A stretch of DNA of 64,000 bases from Prochlorococcus sp. AG-409-B05 (GTDB lineage: Bacteria > Cyanobacteriota > Cyanobacteriia > PCC-6307 > Cyanobiaceae), in NCBI GenBank assembly GCA_003216075.1, contig QCJK01000011.1, positions 1 to 64,000 of the forward strand, given 5' to 3'. Below are positions 9,256 to 20,358 of this stretch, in pieces. The first letter of the stretch is position 1. Every line of letters begins with the position of its first letter. Below the pieces are notes generated by a model. The model made no database searches. It was not told the DNA's origin and saw only the letters and a list, made by a program, of their open reading frames with translations. The position numbers and the translations under genes are program-made.

Positions 9256-10770
9256 TTGTCTGATTTGAGAGATACCCGTATCGAAAAGGCTAAATCCCTT
9301 AAAGGTTTAGGAATAGAGCCTTATGCCGTTCGTTTTGAGCCAAGTCATCGGACCGCAACGTTGCAAAAGGATCATCAAGACCTACCTAATGGACAAGAGC
9401 GAAAAATTATTGTTTCAGTTGCAGGAAGAATTTCTTCCAGACGAGTGATGGGGAAATTGGCTTTTTATACATTGACTGATGAAACAGGCACTATTCAGCT
9501 GTTTATAGAGAAGGTAAGCCTTGATAAAAACTCATCAATTAATCAGGAGATTGGAGTATTTGCTCAACTTACAGATTTTGTTGACGCAGGTGATTGGATA
9601 GGAGTTGAGGGGATTTTGCGTAGAACGGACAGAGGTGAGCTGTCTGTCAAGGTTCAGCAATGGCAGATGCTCTCTAAGTCTTTACAGCCACTCCCAGACA
9701 AGTGGCATGGTCTTGCAGATGTGGAGAAGAGGTATCGCCAAAGGTATCTTGATTTGATTGTTTCTCCTCAGTCCCGCAATACTTTTCGCAAGAGAGCATT
9801 AATGGTTAGTGCGATTCGTCGTTTTTTGGATCAAAGGGAATTCTTAGAGATAGAGACGCCCGTACTCCAGACAGAGGCAGGAGGTGCCGAGGCAAGACCT
9901 TTTATTACTCATCACAACACACTTGATTTGCCACTATATCTTCGTATAGCAACAGAATTGCACTTAAAGCGTCTCGTGGTGGGTGGATTTGAACGTATTT
10001 ATGAACTTGGTCGGATTTTTCGTAATGAAGGAGTTAGTACTCGACATAATCCTGAATTTACTTCAGTAGAGGTATATCAAGCGTTTGCAGATTATAAAGA
10101 TATGATCAATCTTACGGAAAAATTGATTGCATCTGTGTGTGAGCAGATATGTGGTTCTACAAAGATTGCCTATCAAGGTCAGCAGATTGATTTGACTCCT
10201 CCTTGGAGAAAAGTCACTATGCAGGATTTAGTTTTGGAAATTGTGGGTATTGATTTTGAGAACTTGTGGGACAACCTAGAAAAGGCTAAACAAGCAATGG
10301 TGGAGGCTGGTTTAAGTGTGCCTATCAAGGCAGATAGTGTGGGTCGTCTTTTGAATGAGGCTTTTGAGCAGTCTGTTGAATCAACTTTAATTCAGCCAAC
10401 TTTTGTCCTTGATTATCCAATAGAAATTTCACCACTAGCAAGAAAACATAGAAGTAAGAAGGGGATGGTTGAAAGATTTGAGCTCTTTATATCTGGTCGT
10501 GAGTTGGCTAATGCTTTTAGTGAGTTGATTGACCCGATTGATCAACGTGACCGATTAGAAACTCAACAGTTACGTCGTCAAGAAGGTGATTTAGAAGCTC
10601 ATGGAGTTGATGAAGATTTTCTTAATGCTTTGGAAGTTGGGATGCCACCAACTGGTGGCCTTGGCATTGGCATTGATCGTTTGGCAATGTTACTGACTGA
10701 TAGCCCTTCGATTCGCGATGTGATTGCTTTCCCCACGATGCGTCCTGAGACAAGATCGCAAGATTTGTAG
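9256..10770 (+). CDS. lysS: Lysyl-tRNA synthetase, class II
   Basis: Charges tRNA-Lys. An N-terminal OB-fold anticodon domain ([16 protein letters not shown]) leads into the class II catalytic core with motif 2 ([14 protein letters not shown]) and motif 3 ([13 protein letters not shown]). 504 aa is normal. The start is TTG at 9256, giving [12 protein letters not shown]. No better start exists nearby. Followed closely by a small conserved gene. Confidence 0.95.
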   Translation: MSDLRDTRIEKAKSLKGLGIEPYAVRFEPSHRTATLQKDHQDLPNGQERKIIVSVAGRISSRRVMGKLAFYTLTDETGTIQLFIEKVSLDKNSSINQEIGVFAQLTDFVDAGDWIGVEGILRRTDRGELSVKVQQWQMLSKSLQPLPDKWHGLADVEKRYRQRYLDLIVSPQSRNTFRKRALMVSAIRRFLDQREFLEIETPVLQTEAGGAEARPFITHHNTLDLPLYLRIATELHLKRLVVGGFERIYELGRIFRNEGVSTRHNPEFTSVEVYQAFADYKDMINLTEKLIASVCEQICGSTKIAYQGQQIDLTPPWRKVTMQDLVLEIVGIDFENLWDNLEKAKQAMVEAGLSVPIKADSVGRLLNEAFEQSVESTLIQPTFVLDYPIEISPLARKHRSKKGMVERFELFISGRELANAFSELIDPIDQRDRLETQQLRRQEGDLEAHGVDEDFLNALEVGMPPTGGLGIGIDRLAMLLTDSPSIRDVIAFPTMRPETRSQDL

Positions 10771-10821
10771 GTTTGAACCCTCCACAGTGGATAATTGAGA
10801 GAGTGGCGAGGTTCTCTTCAG

Positions 10822-11085
10822 ATGAGTGGTGAGCGCGTAGGTTTCCGCTTCAAACACGCCGATGCGGTGGTCAAGCGCAACCCCCAGGGGCGTTCTAGGC
10901 GTGGATGGGTCATGGAACCTGTTGAACAGACAACCAGTCGCGGTACAAAAATGCCTGCGTATCGCATACGTTGGCGTGATAGTGAGCGACCTGAAATTGT
11001 TCTTCAGCACATGTTGATTGCTGATCCTGACCCAACTCCACCTCCAGAGAATGTGAGCTTAGAGCCACCTTCTCCTAAGAGTTGA
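10822..11085 (+). CDS. Small conserved picocyanobacterial protein of unknown function
   Basis: About 87 aa, basic and arginine-rich in its first half (FRFKHADAVVKRNPQGRSRR), with a proline-rich acidic tail (PDPTPPPENV). I chose ATG 10822 over a GTG at 10795. No known domain recognised. It lies 51 bases after lysS on the same strand and may be co-transcribed with it. The RIRWRDSERPEIVL stretch could form a small beta-domain, but this is a guess. Confidence 0.75.
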   Translation: MSGERVGFRFKHADAVVKRNPQGRSRRGWVMEPVEQTTSRGTKMPAYRIRWRDSERPEIVLQHMLIADPDPTPPPENVSLEPPSPKS

Positions 11086-11087
11086 GA

Positions 11088-11570
11088 TTATTTATTTAGT
11101 CCAATTTTTTTGCGGAGTTGTTCGAGCTCCTCTTTGGTTTCGAATTTTGCCCAGCTTTCCTCTGTGGTTGTTTCATTTCTGTCTGCTTGTTTTTTCAAGG
11201 CAAGCAGACTTTTTTCACATTCCTGAAATTGTTGGCCCACCTCTTCAAAGTCTCGCCATAGATTTCGACCCTCCTCCATTAATTGAAGTAAGTGTTTGTT
11301 TGCGCGATTAGCAAGATCGATTGCCCCAGCCTGATATGCCTTGTGCTCCCTCTTTTTCCAATCTTTTATTTTATTGGCTAGTTTCAGTAATTTTTTTCTT
11401 TGAATATCTGCTTTAGTCCCCAGGGCTTTTTGCTGTGTAATCAATGAGTTATAAAGAACTGTTTGGTTTTCTTTTAGAAATAATGACTTTTGATAGGAGT
11501 TCGTTTGTAAAAATTGATCAAATCTTTGTTCAAGTTTTTTTTCGAGCTCATTAAGCCAGGAGTTATTCAT
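11088..11570 (-). CDS. Coiled-coil protein, cyanobacterial conserved
   Basis: A 160-aa protein, nearly all charged helix with heptad-like leucines, no signal peptide and no membrane segment. It begins NSWLNELEKKLEQRFDQFL. The overall pattern recalls a cyanobacteria-only family labelled 'hercynine metabolism protein' in some databases, but I hold that label at low confidence. Convergent with the small gene at 10822 with only 2 bases between them. Confidence 0.7.
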   Translation of the reverse strand: MNNSWLNELEKKLEQRFDQFLQTNSYQKSLFLKENQTVLYNSLITQQKALGTKADIQRKKLLKLANKIKDWKKREHKAYQAGAIDLANRANKHLLQLMEEGRNLWRDFEEVGQQFQECEKSLLALKKQADRNETTTEESWAKFETKEELEQLRKKIGLNK

Positions 11571-11649
11571 GTCGGAGTTTGCTTTTGAGAATTGGTGATT
11601 ATTAAAAGGGTGTCTTTTTAGATTTAGTAAGGATTATTTTTTTTACTGG

Positions 11650-12147
11650 TCAGAATCGAGCAATTGCTGATTTGATGTCTCGATCAATTTGTTTTTTCTT
11701 TTCATCTTGTCTCTTGTCATAGAGTTTTCTTCCTTTACCGAGTCCAATTGTCAGTTTTATCCATGAGCCTTTTAGGTGAATATTTATTGGTATCAATGCG
11801 AGGCCTTTTTTTTCGAGTTGTCCACGTAGCTTATTAATTTCACGACTATGGGCCAATAATTTTCTTGTACGCAGAGGGTCGTGGTTGAAGTATGTACCTG
11901 CGTGTGTGTGAGGAGAAATGTGAACATTATGTAAATGCAGCTCTCCTTTGCGAATAAGACAGAAGCCATCTCGCAAGTTCGCTTGCCCTGCTCTTATTGA
12001 TTTCACCTCAGTACCTAATAACTCGATTCCTGTTTCAAGGGTTTCGAGAATTTCATATTGATGGCGGGCGAGGCGATTGTCTGCCAGCAGTCGATTGGCT
12101 GCAGCTCGAGTTGATGAGGCTGTTTTTTTTCGGTTTGTTTTTTTCAT
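11650..12147 (-). CDS. smpB: tmRNA-binding protein SmpB
   Basis: Delivers tmRNA to stalled ribosomes in trans-translation. The SmpB core is clear: [38 protein letters not shown] and the basic tail [17 protein letters not shown] chose the ATG at 12147 (MKKTNRKK, 165 aa) over one at 12165. The tmRNA gene itself was not seen here. Divergent from ruvB, with a palindrome in the shared promoter region. Confidence 0.94.
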   Translation of the reverse strand: MKKTNRKKTASSTRAAANRLLADNRLARHQYEILETLETGIELLGTEVKSIRAGQANLRDGFCLIRKGELHLHNVHISPHTHAGTYFNHDPLRTRKLLAHSREINKLRGQLEKKGLALIPINIHLKGSWIKLTIGLGKGRKLYDKRQDEKKKQIDRDIKSAIARF

Positions 12148-12166
12148 CTCCTTGGATTGATACACC

Positions 12167-12182
12167 GACCCTATCTAGGGTC
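12167..12182. promoter_or_regulatory. Palindromic candidate operator between smpB and ruvB
   Basis: GACCCTA-TC-TAGGGTC is a perfect 7-bp inverted repeat lying 14 bases before the ruvB ATG and 19 bases before the smpB ATG. Its right half overlaps a second inverted pair, AGGGT-CAGT-ACCCT (12177-12190). It could be an operator or a leader hairpin. It does not match the cyanobacterial LexA consensus. Confidence 0.3.
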
Positions 12183-12196
12183 AGTACCCTTGCATC

Positions 12197-13252
12197 ATGG
12201 CTATTGTTTCTTCCAACAACGATAGAAATAATTCGAATCTTCCTTTCAGGAAGAGCAGGGTTCTAGCTGCTTCTGCTTTGCCAGAGGATGTCAAGCCACC
12301 TAAAGAAGATGGCTTACGCCCTAAAACCTTGGACGATTACATCGGACAGTCTGCTCTCAAGGAGGTATTGGGTATCGCTGTAAAGGCTGCCATTGGTAGA
12401 GGCGACCCCCTCGACCATGTCTTGTTATATGGCCCTCCAGGTTTGGGGAAAACAACCATGGCGTTTGTTTTGGCTGAAGAATTAGGGGTGAGATGTCGTA
12501 TTACCAGTGCGCCTGCTTTGGAGCGACCCAGGGATATTGTTGGACTTTTATTGAACTTGCAGCCAAGAGAGGTTCTATTTGTTGATGAAATACATCGACT
12601 TACAAGGGTGGCGGAGGAACTTTTATACCCTGCAATGGAGGATGGGCGACTGGATCTAACAGTTGGAAAAGGGATTACTGCACGAACTCGAGCGTTAGAC
12701 CTGCCTCCTTTTACTCTTGTAGGCGCGACTACTCGTGCGGGGGCTCTGAGCTCAGCACTGCGAGACCGTTTTGGCTTTACTCAGCGGTTGGATTTTTATG
12801 ATTTAAAGGATCTCAAGGCTATTGTTCAAAGAGCAGCAGAACTATTGCATTTACCTTTGACAGCCGCGGCTGCTTTTGAGATAGCTCGCCGGTGTAGGGG
12901 GACTCCAAGAATTGCAAATAGGTTATTAAGGCGTGTCCGTGATTTTGCGACGGTACATGCTCGAGAGGACCTTATAGATGAGGTTTTAGTAGATGAGGCA
13001 CTTAAACTACTGAATGTCGATAAATCTGGACTGGATGCAATTGATAGACGGTTATTAGAGTTTATTCTCAGGGCTCATGGAGGTGGTCCGGTCGGCTTAG
13101 ATACATTGGCAGCTGCTTTAGGAGAGGATTCTGCAACTCTTGAGGCTGTAGTAGAGCCTTTTCTTTTACAAAAAGGGTTCCTTCAGAGAACTCCACGAGG
13201 AAGGGTGGTTACAGGAGCGGCCCGCATTCATCTTGGATGGCAGGAGGAATGA
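12197..13252 (+). CDS. ruvB: Holliday junction branch migration helicase RuvB
   Basis: The AAA+ motor that drives branch migration with RuvA. Walker [10 protein letters not shown] (79-87), Walker B VDEIH (129-133), sensor GATTRAG and the arginine-finger region LRDRFG are present, followed by a C-terminal winged helix (RTPRGRVVT). 351 aa, with the 40-residue N-terminal extension common in cyanobacteria. Its stop touches the start of the TPR gene, so the two are likely co-translated. Confidence 0.96.
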   Translation: MAIVSSNNDRNNSNLPFRKSRVLAASALPEDVKPPKEDGLRPKTLDDYIGQSALKEVLGIAVKAAIGRGDPLDHVLLYGPPGLGKTTMAFVLAEELGVRCRITSAPALERPRDIVGLLLNLQPREVLFVDEIHRLTRVAEELLYPAMEDGRLDLTVGKGITARTRALDLPPFTLVGATTRAGALSSALRDRFGFTQRLDFYDLKDLKAIVQRAAELLHLPLTAAAAFEIARRCRGTPRIANRLLRRVRDFATVHAREDLIDEVLVDEALKLLNVDKSGLDAIDRRLLEFILRAHGGGPVGLDTLAAALGEDSATLEAVVEPFLLQKGFLQRTPRGRVVTGAARIHLGWQEE

Positions 13253-14061
13253 TGAAACTTTGGAGATGGATCAAACCTTTCAATTTTGTACTGATCGCCG
13301 TTATTTGTTTTGTGGCTTTCAATGAAAAGCCAGCCCATGCTGAGGCTATACATTCAAATTCATTCCTTTTTGAAGAGGCTTTGAAAAAAAGTAAAAATGC
13401 AGAATTTGTTGAGGCTTTGACACTGTGGGATCAATTGCTGCAAGATTTTCCTGATGATGCTGTCGCTTTGAGCAATCGAGGTAACGTGCGTTTAGCACTT
13501 GGCGACTCTTCGGGAGCGATTGAGGATCAGAGTCGTGCGATGGAGCTTCTGCCTTTTGAATCCGATCCCCATTTGAATAGGGGTACGGCTGAGGAAGCTT
13601 TGCAACTTTGGAAAGAAGCAGAAGTTGATTACAACTGGATTCTTAAGCGGAATCCTAATGATCCTTCAGCTCTTTACAACTTAGGAAATGTTCGCGGATC
13701 TCAAGGAAATTGGCTTGAAGCCAAAAGTCTTTTTGCAAAAGCGTCATTTGCCCAACCAGGCTTTGCAATGGCTTGTTCTAGTAAGGCTTTGGCAAACTAT
13801 CAATTAGGAGATTTTGATCAAGCTGAATCTGAATTGCGAACCCTAATTCGTAAATACCCTATGTTTGCTGATGCAAGGGCTGCGCTTTCTGCACTCTTAT
13901 GGCAGCAGGGACTTTTTGGAGAAGCAGAGAGTCATTGGGTAGCTGCGTTTGGACTTGACTCTCGTTATAAGTATCGTGAATGGCTCATAAATGTTAGGCG
14001 CTGGCCACCAAAGCCCACTCAAGATCTTATGTCTTTTCTTGCTTTGGATCGATCTGAATAG
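13252..14061 (+). CDS. TPR-repeat protein with signal peptide
   Basis: About 269 aa. A signal peptide (basic start, hydrophobic FVLIAVICFVAF, AxA-like KPAHAEA) precedes several tetratricopeptide repeats, including DAVALSNRGNVRLALGDSSG and PSALYNLGNVRGSQGNW. It is probably exported to the periplasm or thylakoid lumen as a protein-binding scaffold. The ribosome site AGGAGG at 13242-13247 is 4 bases before ATG 13252 and only 1 before ATG 13249, so 13252 is favoured. Partners are unknown. Confidence 0.85.
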   Translation: MKLWRWIKPFNFVLIAVICFVAFNEKPAHAEAIHSNSFLFEEALKKSKNAEFVEALTLWDQLLQDFPDDAVALSNRGNVRLALGDSSGAIEDQSRAMELLPFESDPHLNRGTAEEALQLWKEAEVDYNWILKRNPNDPSALYNLGNVRGSQGNWLEAKSLFAKASFAQPGFAMACSSKALANYQLGDFDQAESELRTLIRKYPMFADARAALSALLWQQGLFGEAESHWVAAFGLDSRYKYREWLINVRRWPPKPTQDLMSFLALDRSE

Positions 14062-14066
14062 TTGTT

Positions 14067-15251
14067 ATGAATGGGGATGATTCTTTGGAGAAATATTTGC
14101 CAGAGCTCATTGAGCTTAGAAGGCATTTGCATGCGCATCCAGAGTTGAGTGGGGAGGAACACCAAACTGCTCTTTTGGTGGCTGGTGAATTGCGTAGGTG
14201 CGGGTGGACAGTTCGAGAAGGAGTAGGTCGGACTGGTGTTGTGGCTGAGCTTGGTTCTCAAACTGGGCCTTTGGTTGGTTTAAGAGTTGATATGGATGCT
14301 CTACCAATTGAAGAGAAAACTGGCCTGACATTTTCTTCGTTAAGACAAGGAGTTATGCATGCATGCGGTCATGACTTGCATACATCAATTGGGATTGGGG
14401 TCGCAAAGATTTTGGCAGCAGATAAGAAACTATTAACAGGAGTACGTTTGTTATTTCAGCCTGCTGAAGAAATAGCTCAAGGAGCAAGTTGGATGATTAA
14501 AGATCGAGTCAATGATGGATTAAATGCGTTGTTTGGTTTGCATGTTTATCCTGATCTGCCTGTGGGTCAAATTGGAGTAAGAAATGGTTGTTTAACTGCA
14601 GCAGCTGGGGAATTGGAGATAAAAGTGATGGGTGAGGCTGGTCATGGAGCTCGACCACACGAAGCTGTGGATGCCATTTGGATAGCTTCGAGAATTGTTA
14701 CCGGTATTCAAGAAGCTATTAGTCGTCGAATGGATGCATTGACACCAGTAGTTGTGAGTTTTGGAAGAATTGAAGGTGGGAAGGCTTTCAATGTGATTGC
14801 TGATCAAGTAAGGCTTTTAGGAACGGTGCGTTGCTTGGACACTGCGTTGCACGAAAAGTTACCGATTTGGATCGAGGAAACTGTAAATGCAATTGCTGCA
14901 AGTTTTGGTGCAAAAGTGGTGGTCAAATATCGTTGCATTGCTCCTCCTGTTTATAACGATCCTGAACTGACAAATTTGCTTGAAAGCTCTGCAATTAAGA
15001 TTCTTGGTGAAGATAACGTTTTTCGATTAGAACAACCTTCTTTAGGTGCCGAGGATTTCGCGCGTTTTTTGCAAGGTGTTCCTGGCACTATGTTTCGCTT
15101 GGGAGTTGCTGGTGATAAAGGTTGCGCTCCATTGCATAACGGACAGTTTTGTCCTGATGAAGGATGTATTGAAGTTGGGGTGAAGGTGCTTGTTAAAACT
15201 ATTTATCAGTGGATGCAAAACCATTCTTGCTCCGGTGAAGAGCATTCATGA
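14067..15251 (+). CDS. M20-family amidohydrolase (N-acyl-amino-acid deacylase type)
   Basis: A metal-dependent hydrolase of the M20D group, which includes hippurate and N-acyl-amino-acid hydrolases. Typical elements are the opening RRHLHAHPELSGEE, the metal-ligand motif HACGHD, the QPAEE segment, the dimerisation domain with GEAGHGARPHEAVDA, and the late metal motif LGAEDFARFL. 394 aa is normal. Substrate not deducible. The stop overlaps the next gene as ATGA. Confidence 0.9.
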   Translation: MNGDDSLEKYLPELIELRRHLHAHPELSGEEHQTALLVAGELRRCGWTVREGVGRTGVVAELGSQTGPLVGLRVDMDALPIEEKTGLTFSSLRQGVMHACGHDLHTSIGIGVAKILAADKKLLTGVRLLFQPAEEIAQGASWMIKDRVNDGLNALFGLHVYPDLPVGQIGVRNGCLTAAAGELEIKVMGEAGHGARPHEAVDAIWIASRIVTGIQEAISRRMDALTPVVVSFGRIEGGKAFNVIADQVRLLGTVRCLDTALHEKLPIWIEETVNAIAASFGAKVVVKYRCIAPPVYNDPELTNLLESSAIKILGEDNVFRLEQPSLGAEDFARFLQGVPGTMFRLGVAGDKGCAPLHNGQFCPDEGCIEVGVKVLVKTIYQWMQNHSCSGEEHS

Positions 15252-15466
15252 AACATATCGGTACCCCACTTTTGTCTCTGGCTGCTCCTCTTTTAATTAT
15301 TCTGGCGATATTGGGTTTACTTCAAAGAGATGGCAATGCTCGGCTTCATCTTTTGCCAGCTTTGGTTGTTGGTTCAGGGCTAATTATTAGTGGACCGCTT
15401 GGCCGCAGTCGTCGTCGCAAGAAGCTGCTTTTAGCAATTCGTCAAAGCATCAAGAAATTTTCATGA
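15248..15466 (+). CDS. Small DUF3188-like membrane protein
   Basis: A 72-aa protein with two hydrophobic segments separated by QRDGNARLHLLPAL and a basic C-terminus (GRSRRRKK). The layout resembles the cyanobacterial DUF3188 family, of unknown function. The ATG overlaps the stop of the M20 gene by 4 bases, so it is probably translationally coupled. Confidence 0.75.
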   Translation: MKHIGTPLLSLAAPLLIILAILGLLQRDGNARLHLLPALVVGSGLIISGPLGRSRRRKKLLLAIRQSIKKFS

Positions 15467-15535
15467 GTTATTAACAATTGATTTTTTAAAGCATTAGCAG
15501 CTTCTTCTCTAGAATTCAGCTAAATTTCAAATAAC

Positions 15536-15621
15536 CACTAGGGGTGCCAGGCAAATTTCTTCTTGCTGGCTGAGATCACACCCTCCGAACCTGATCCGGG
15601 TTGTACCGGCGAAGGAAAGTG
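15536..15621 (+). promoter_or_regulatory. TPP (thi-box) riboswitch upstream of thiC
   Basis: A thiamine pyrophosphate aptamer. It shows the conserved GGGGTGCC, GCTGAGA (15569-15575), ACCCTC, GAACCTGATCCGGGTT and the closing GGCGAAGGAAAGTG. CACT (15536-15539) and AGTG (15618-15621) can form the P1 stem. It lies 58 bases before the chosen thiC ATG. TPP binding should reduce thiC expression. No long poly-U terminator is visible, so control is likely at translation or by another route. Confidence 0.95.
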
Positions 15622-15622
15622 A

Positions 15623-17080
<1,458 letters not shown>

Positions 17081-17194
17081 TATCTTTATATGAATAGCAA
17101 ATAATTTTGTTTAGGATGTGAATTAATAGCTTTTATAATAGACATTTTTTCAAAATCTGTGCTCTTTGAATAAAGAACAATAATTGCTTTGACT

Positions 17195-18142
17195 CTAATC
17201 AATTAAATGTGTTTTGAACCAACTTATTGTGCGATCCAACCCTTCGTTCAAAGAGATTTTTGGTTCCCAGTCTAGTTCTTTTATGGCTAAATCAATTACA
17301 GGCTTGCGTTGCATAGGGTCATCTGCAGGTAGGGGATTCTGTGTTAGTTTTAATTTTGGATTAATTTTTTGAAGGACTAGTGTTGCCAATTCTCTGATAG
17401 TGAATTCTCCAGGGTTGCCAATATTCATCGGCCCTACTTGATCACTATTCATAAGTTTTATCATGCCTTCGATTAAATCATCTACATAGCAGAAAGAACG
17501 TGTTTGACTGCCATCTCCATATATGCTAAGTGGTTCTCCGCGCAATGCTTGAGTAATAAAGTTGCTGACAACTCTTCCGTCATTTGGAAGCATCCTTGGA
17601 CCATATGTATTAAAAATTCTCATTACTCTTATTTCGGTTTGATGCATTCGTTGATAATCAAAACATAAGGTCTCTGCAATTCTTTTCCCTTCGTCGTAAC
17701 AACTTCGTATCCCAATTGTATTTACACAGCCTCTGTAGCTCTCTGGTTGAGGATGAATTTCCGGGTCACCATAAACCTCGCTAGTGCTTGCAAGTAGTAG
17801 CCTTGCTCCTACCCTTCTGGCAAGTCCAAGCATATTGTAAGTGCCTAGAAAACTTGTTTTGGCAGTTTTGATTGGGTTAAATTGATAATGAACTGGTGAA
17901 GCTGGGCAAGCTAAATGCCAAATTCTATCTACTTCTAATTTTATAGGTTCGGTGACATCATGTCGAATAAGTTCGAACCTTGGATGGTTTATCCAGTGGT
18001 TGATATTTGTTTTCCGGCCTGTAAAGTAATTATCTAGACAAATAACTTCTTCATTGTTGTCCATCAATCGATCAATAAGGTGGGAGCCTAGGAAGCCTGC
18101 TCCGCCAGTTATTAAATTTCGATAGTTTTTTTGATTTCCCAT
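17195..18142 (-). CDS. UDP-glucuronate decarboxylase (NAD-dependent epimerase family)
   Basis: A short-chain dehydrogenase-type sugar-nucleotide enzyme, 315 aa. The NAD motif [14 protein letters not shown], the Y-X3-K catalytic pair in SCYDEGKR and the UXS-like stretches [16 protein letters not shown] and [20 protein letters not shown] favour UDP-xylose synthase over other epimerases. It probably makes UDP-xylose for envelope polysaccharides. It lies downstream of tkt on the same strand, behind a perfect hairpin. Confidence 0.9.
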   Translation of the reverse strand: MGNQKNYRNLITGGAGFLGSHLIDRLMDNNEEVICLDNYFTGRKTNINHWINHPRFELIRHDVTEPIKLEVDRIWHLACPASPVHYQFNPIKTAKTSFLGTYNMLGLARRVGARLLLASTSEVYGDPEIHPQPESYRGCVNTIGIRSCYDEGKRIAETLCFDYQRMHQTEIRVMRIFNTYGPRMLPNDGRVVSNFITQALRGEPLSIYGDGSQTRSFCYVDDLIEGMIKLMNSDQVGPMNIGNPGEFTIRELATLVLQKINPKLKLTQNPLPADDPMQRKPVIDLAIKELDWEPKISLNEGLDRTISWFKTHLID

Positions 18143-18206
18143 CCTGACCTCTTGATGTGTTGTTTTGAGGAAAACAGAAAGTTATTTATTGATCTTTTAA
18201 ACTAAG

Positions 18207-18253
18207 TCTAGAGACAAATAAATGAAATTGGTTTTCATTTATTTGTCTCTAGA
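18207..18253. terminator. Perfect 21-bp inverted repeat between tkt and the UXS gene
   Basis: Arms 18207-18227 and 18233-18253 are exact reverse complements (21 bp) with a 5-base loop TTGGT. The outer ends read TCTAGAGACA and TGTCTCTAGA. It lies 42 bases past the tkt stop and 65 bases before the UXS ATG on the same strand. No strong poly-T tract flanks it. It could be a terminator for tkt, an mRNA-stabilising hairpin or a small mobile repeat. Confidence 0.6.
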
Positions 18254-18294
18254 CAGTCGTTAAAAAATATCAGTTAATAGGAGCTTTTGTTCTC

Positions 18295-20304
18295 TTAGAT
18301 TAATAGTGCTTTCGCTTTCTTGACTACATTTTCCACTGTGAAGCCGAATTTTTCCATGCATGTTCCTCCTGGGGCAGATGCTCCAAAACGATTCATTGTG
18401 ACACTATCCCCATCTAGTCCAATGTACTTATGCCAACCAAAGGACTCAGCTGCTTCTACGACTATACGTTTTCGAACTGATTTTGGTAAAACTTCATTTT
18501 TGTAAGTGTCAGTTTGTTCTTCAAATAGTTCTATGCATGGCATTGATACTACACGGACTTTGTATCCCATTTCTGTAAGACTTTTCTGAGCTTGAACACA
18601 TAAGTCGAGTTCGGTACCTGTTCCAATAAGGATGAGATCAGGACTACCTTCACAATCTTCAAGTACATATCCCCCAAGAGCAACTTTGTCGATAGATGAA
18701 TTGGCTTGATTAGCCATCCCTTGACGACTTAGACAGAGAGCGCTGGGACGATTTCGATTTTTGATCGCTAATTTGTATGCTCCACTGGTTTCGTTGCCAT
18801 CCCCTGGGCGGAAGACCAACATATTTGGAATCGCTCTAAGGGAGGGGATTGTTTCTATAGGTTGGTGAGTTGGTCCATCTTCCCCAACTCCAATGGAGTC
18901 ATGAGTGAGTACATAAATCACTCCTAGTTCACTTAATGCAGATAAGCGCATTGATCCCCGCATATAGTCTGCAAATACAAGAAAAGTTCCTCCATATGGG
19001 ATTAGTCCACTGTTGTGATATGCAATGCCGTTGAGGATTGCAGCCATGGCGTGTTCTCTGACCCCAAAATGTAGATATCGTTTCTCTCGTGAAGTTGGTT
19101 GGAAAGAACCTGTTTCACCTTTGATATCTGTGTAATTTGAGTGAGTGAGGTCAGCAGACCCTCCAATTAGTTCAGGTAGGTTTGGGCCAAGTGCTCCAAG
19201 ACAAATTTGAGAATGTTTTCTGGAAGCTAGGCCTTTGTCGTTGGATGTGTAACTAGGTAAAGCATTGTCCCAACCCTGTGGGAGTTCACCACGCAACATC
19301 CTTGAAAATTCTTCAGCCTCAGTGGGATATTTGGTTCTGTAATTTGTAAATTCTTCATTCCACTGTGCTTCTAAGTCGCTGCCACGTTCAATTGCTTGGC
19401 GGTAGTGGTCATAAACCTCTTTTGGTATTTCAAATTGTCCGTATGACCAATCAAGTTGTTTTCTGGTTAGCTCAGCTTCTTCTTCTCCGAGAGGTGCACC
19501 ATGAACCCCAGCAGTATCACTTTTATTTGGGGAACCATATCCAATAGTTGTACTAATTTTGATAATTGACGGTTTGTCGGTTACTGATTTAGCAGTTTCT
19601 ATGGCTTTAGCAATTGCATTTATATCAGTATCTCCATCTTTGACATGCTGCACATGCCAACCATAGGCCTCATAACGTTTAAGTACGTCTTCAGTAAAGG
19701 AAACTTCGGTATGGCCATCGATTGTGATGTGATTGTCATCATATAAAGCAATTAGTTTTCCTAGTTTGAGATGTCCTGCAAGTGAACAGGCTTCAGAAGC
19801 CACACCTTCTTGATTGCAGCCATCTCCCATAACTACATATGTGTAATGGTCAACAATTTGAGAGTCAGTTTTGTTGAATTTTGCTGCGAGATGTGCTTCT
19901 GCAATTGCAAGACCTACGGCATTTGATATGCCTGCCCCTAAGGGGCCTGTGGTGACTTCTATCCCTGCGGTTTCAAAGGTTTCAGGATGTCCAGGAGTTC
20001 GTGAACCCCACTGTCTGAAATTTTTAATGTCTTCAATGCTGACTGAGTCATATCCAGTCAAATGCAATAAGGAATAAACGAGCATGCACCCATGCCCTGC
20101 TGATAGAACGAAGCGGTCCCGATTAAACCATTTAGGGTTTTTGGGATTGTGCTGAAGAAATTTGTCCCATAGCGTGTAACCCATTGGCGCACAACCCATG
20201 GGCAAACCCGGGTGGCCGCTGTTGGACTTGTTGACAGCATCTACAGCAAGCATTCGGATGCTGTTGATGCAGAGCGTGTCGAGGGAGGCAGTCGCAGCGA
20301 CCAT
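18295..20304 (-). CDS. tkt: Transketolase
   Basis: A TPP enzyme of the Calvin cycle and pentose phosphate pathway, 669 aa. The thiamine-binding segment [19 protein letters not shown] and the pyrimidine domain ([33 protein letters not shown]) are all present. The ATG at 20304 gives a standard N-terminus ([20 protein letters not shown]). Follows fabF on the same strand after 54 bases. Confidence 0.97.
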   Translation of the reverse strand: MVAATASLDTLCINSIRMLAVDAVNKSNSGHPGLPMGCAPMGYTLWDKFLQHNPKNPKWFNRDRFVLSAGHGCMLVYSLLHLTGYDSVSIEDIKNFRQWGSRTPGHPETFETAGIEVTTGPLGAGISNAVGLAIAEAHLAAKFNKTDSQIVDHYTYVVMGDGCNQEGVASEACSLAGHLKLGKLIALYDDNHITIDGHTEVSFTEDVLKRYEAYGWHVQHVKDGDTDINAIAKAIETAKSVTDKPSIIKISTTIGYGSPNKSDTAGVHGAPLGEEEAELTRKQLDWSYGQFEIPKEVYDHYRQAIERGSDLEAQWNEEFTNYRTKYPTEAEEFSRMLRGELPQGWDNALPSYTSNDKGLASRKHSQICLGALGPNLPELIGGSADLTHSNYTDIKGETGSFQPTSREKRYLHFGVREHAMAAILNGIAYHNSGLIPYGGTFLVFADYMRGSMRLSALSELGVIYVLTHDSIGVGEDGPTHQPIETIPSLRAIPNMLVFRPGDGNETSGAYKLAIKNRNRPSALCLSRQGMANQANSSIDKVALGGYVLEDCEGSPDLILIGTGTELDLCVQAQKSLTEMGYKVRVVSMPCIELFEEQTDTYKNEVLPKSVRKRIVVEAAESFGWHKYIGLDGDSVTMNRFGASAPGGTCMEKFGFTVENVVKKAKALLI

Positions 20305-20358
20305 TTTAATTAGTTGGTGATTGGGGATTCTGAAGGATGGGGGAGAGCTAGTACTTGT

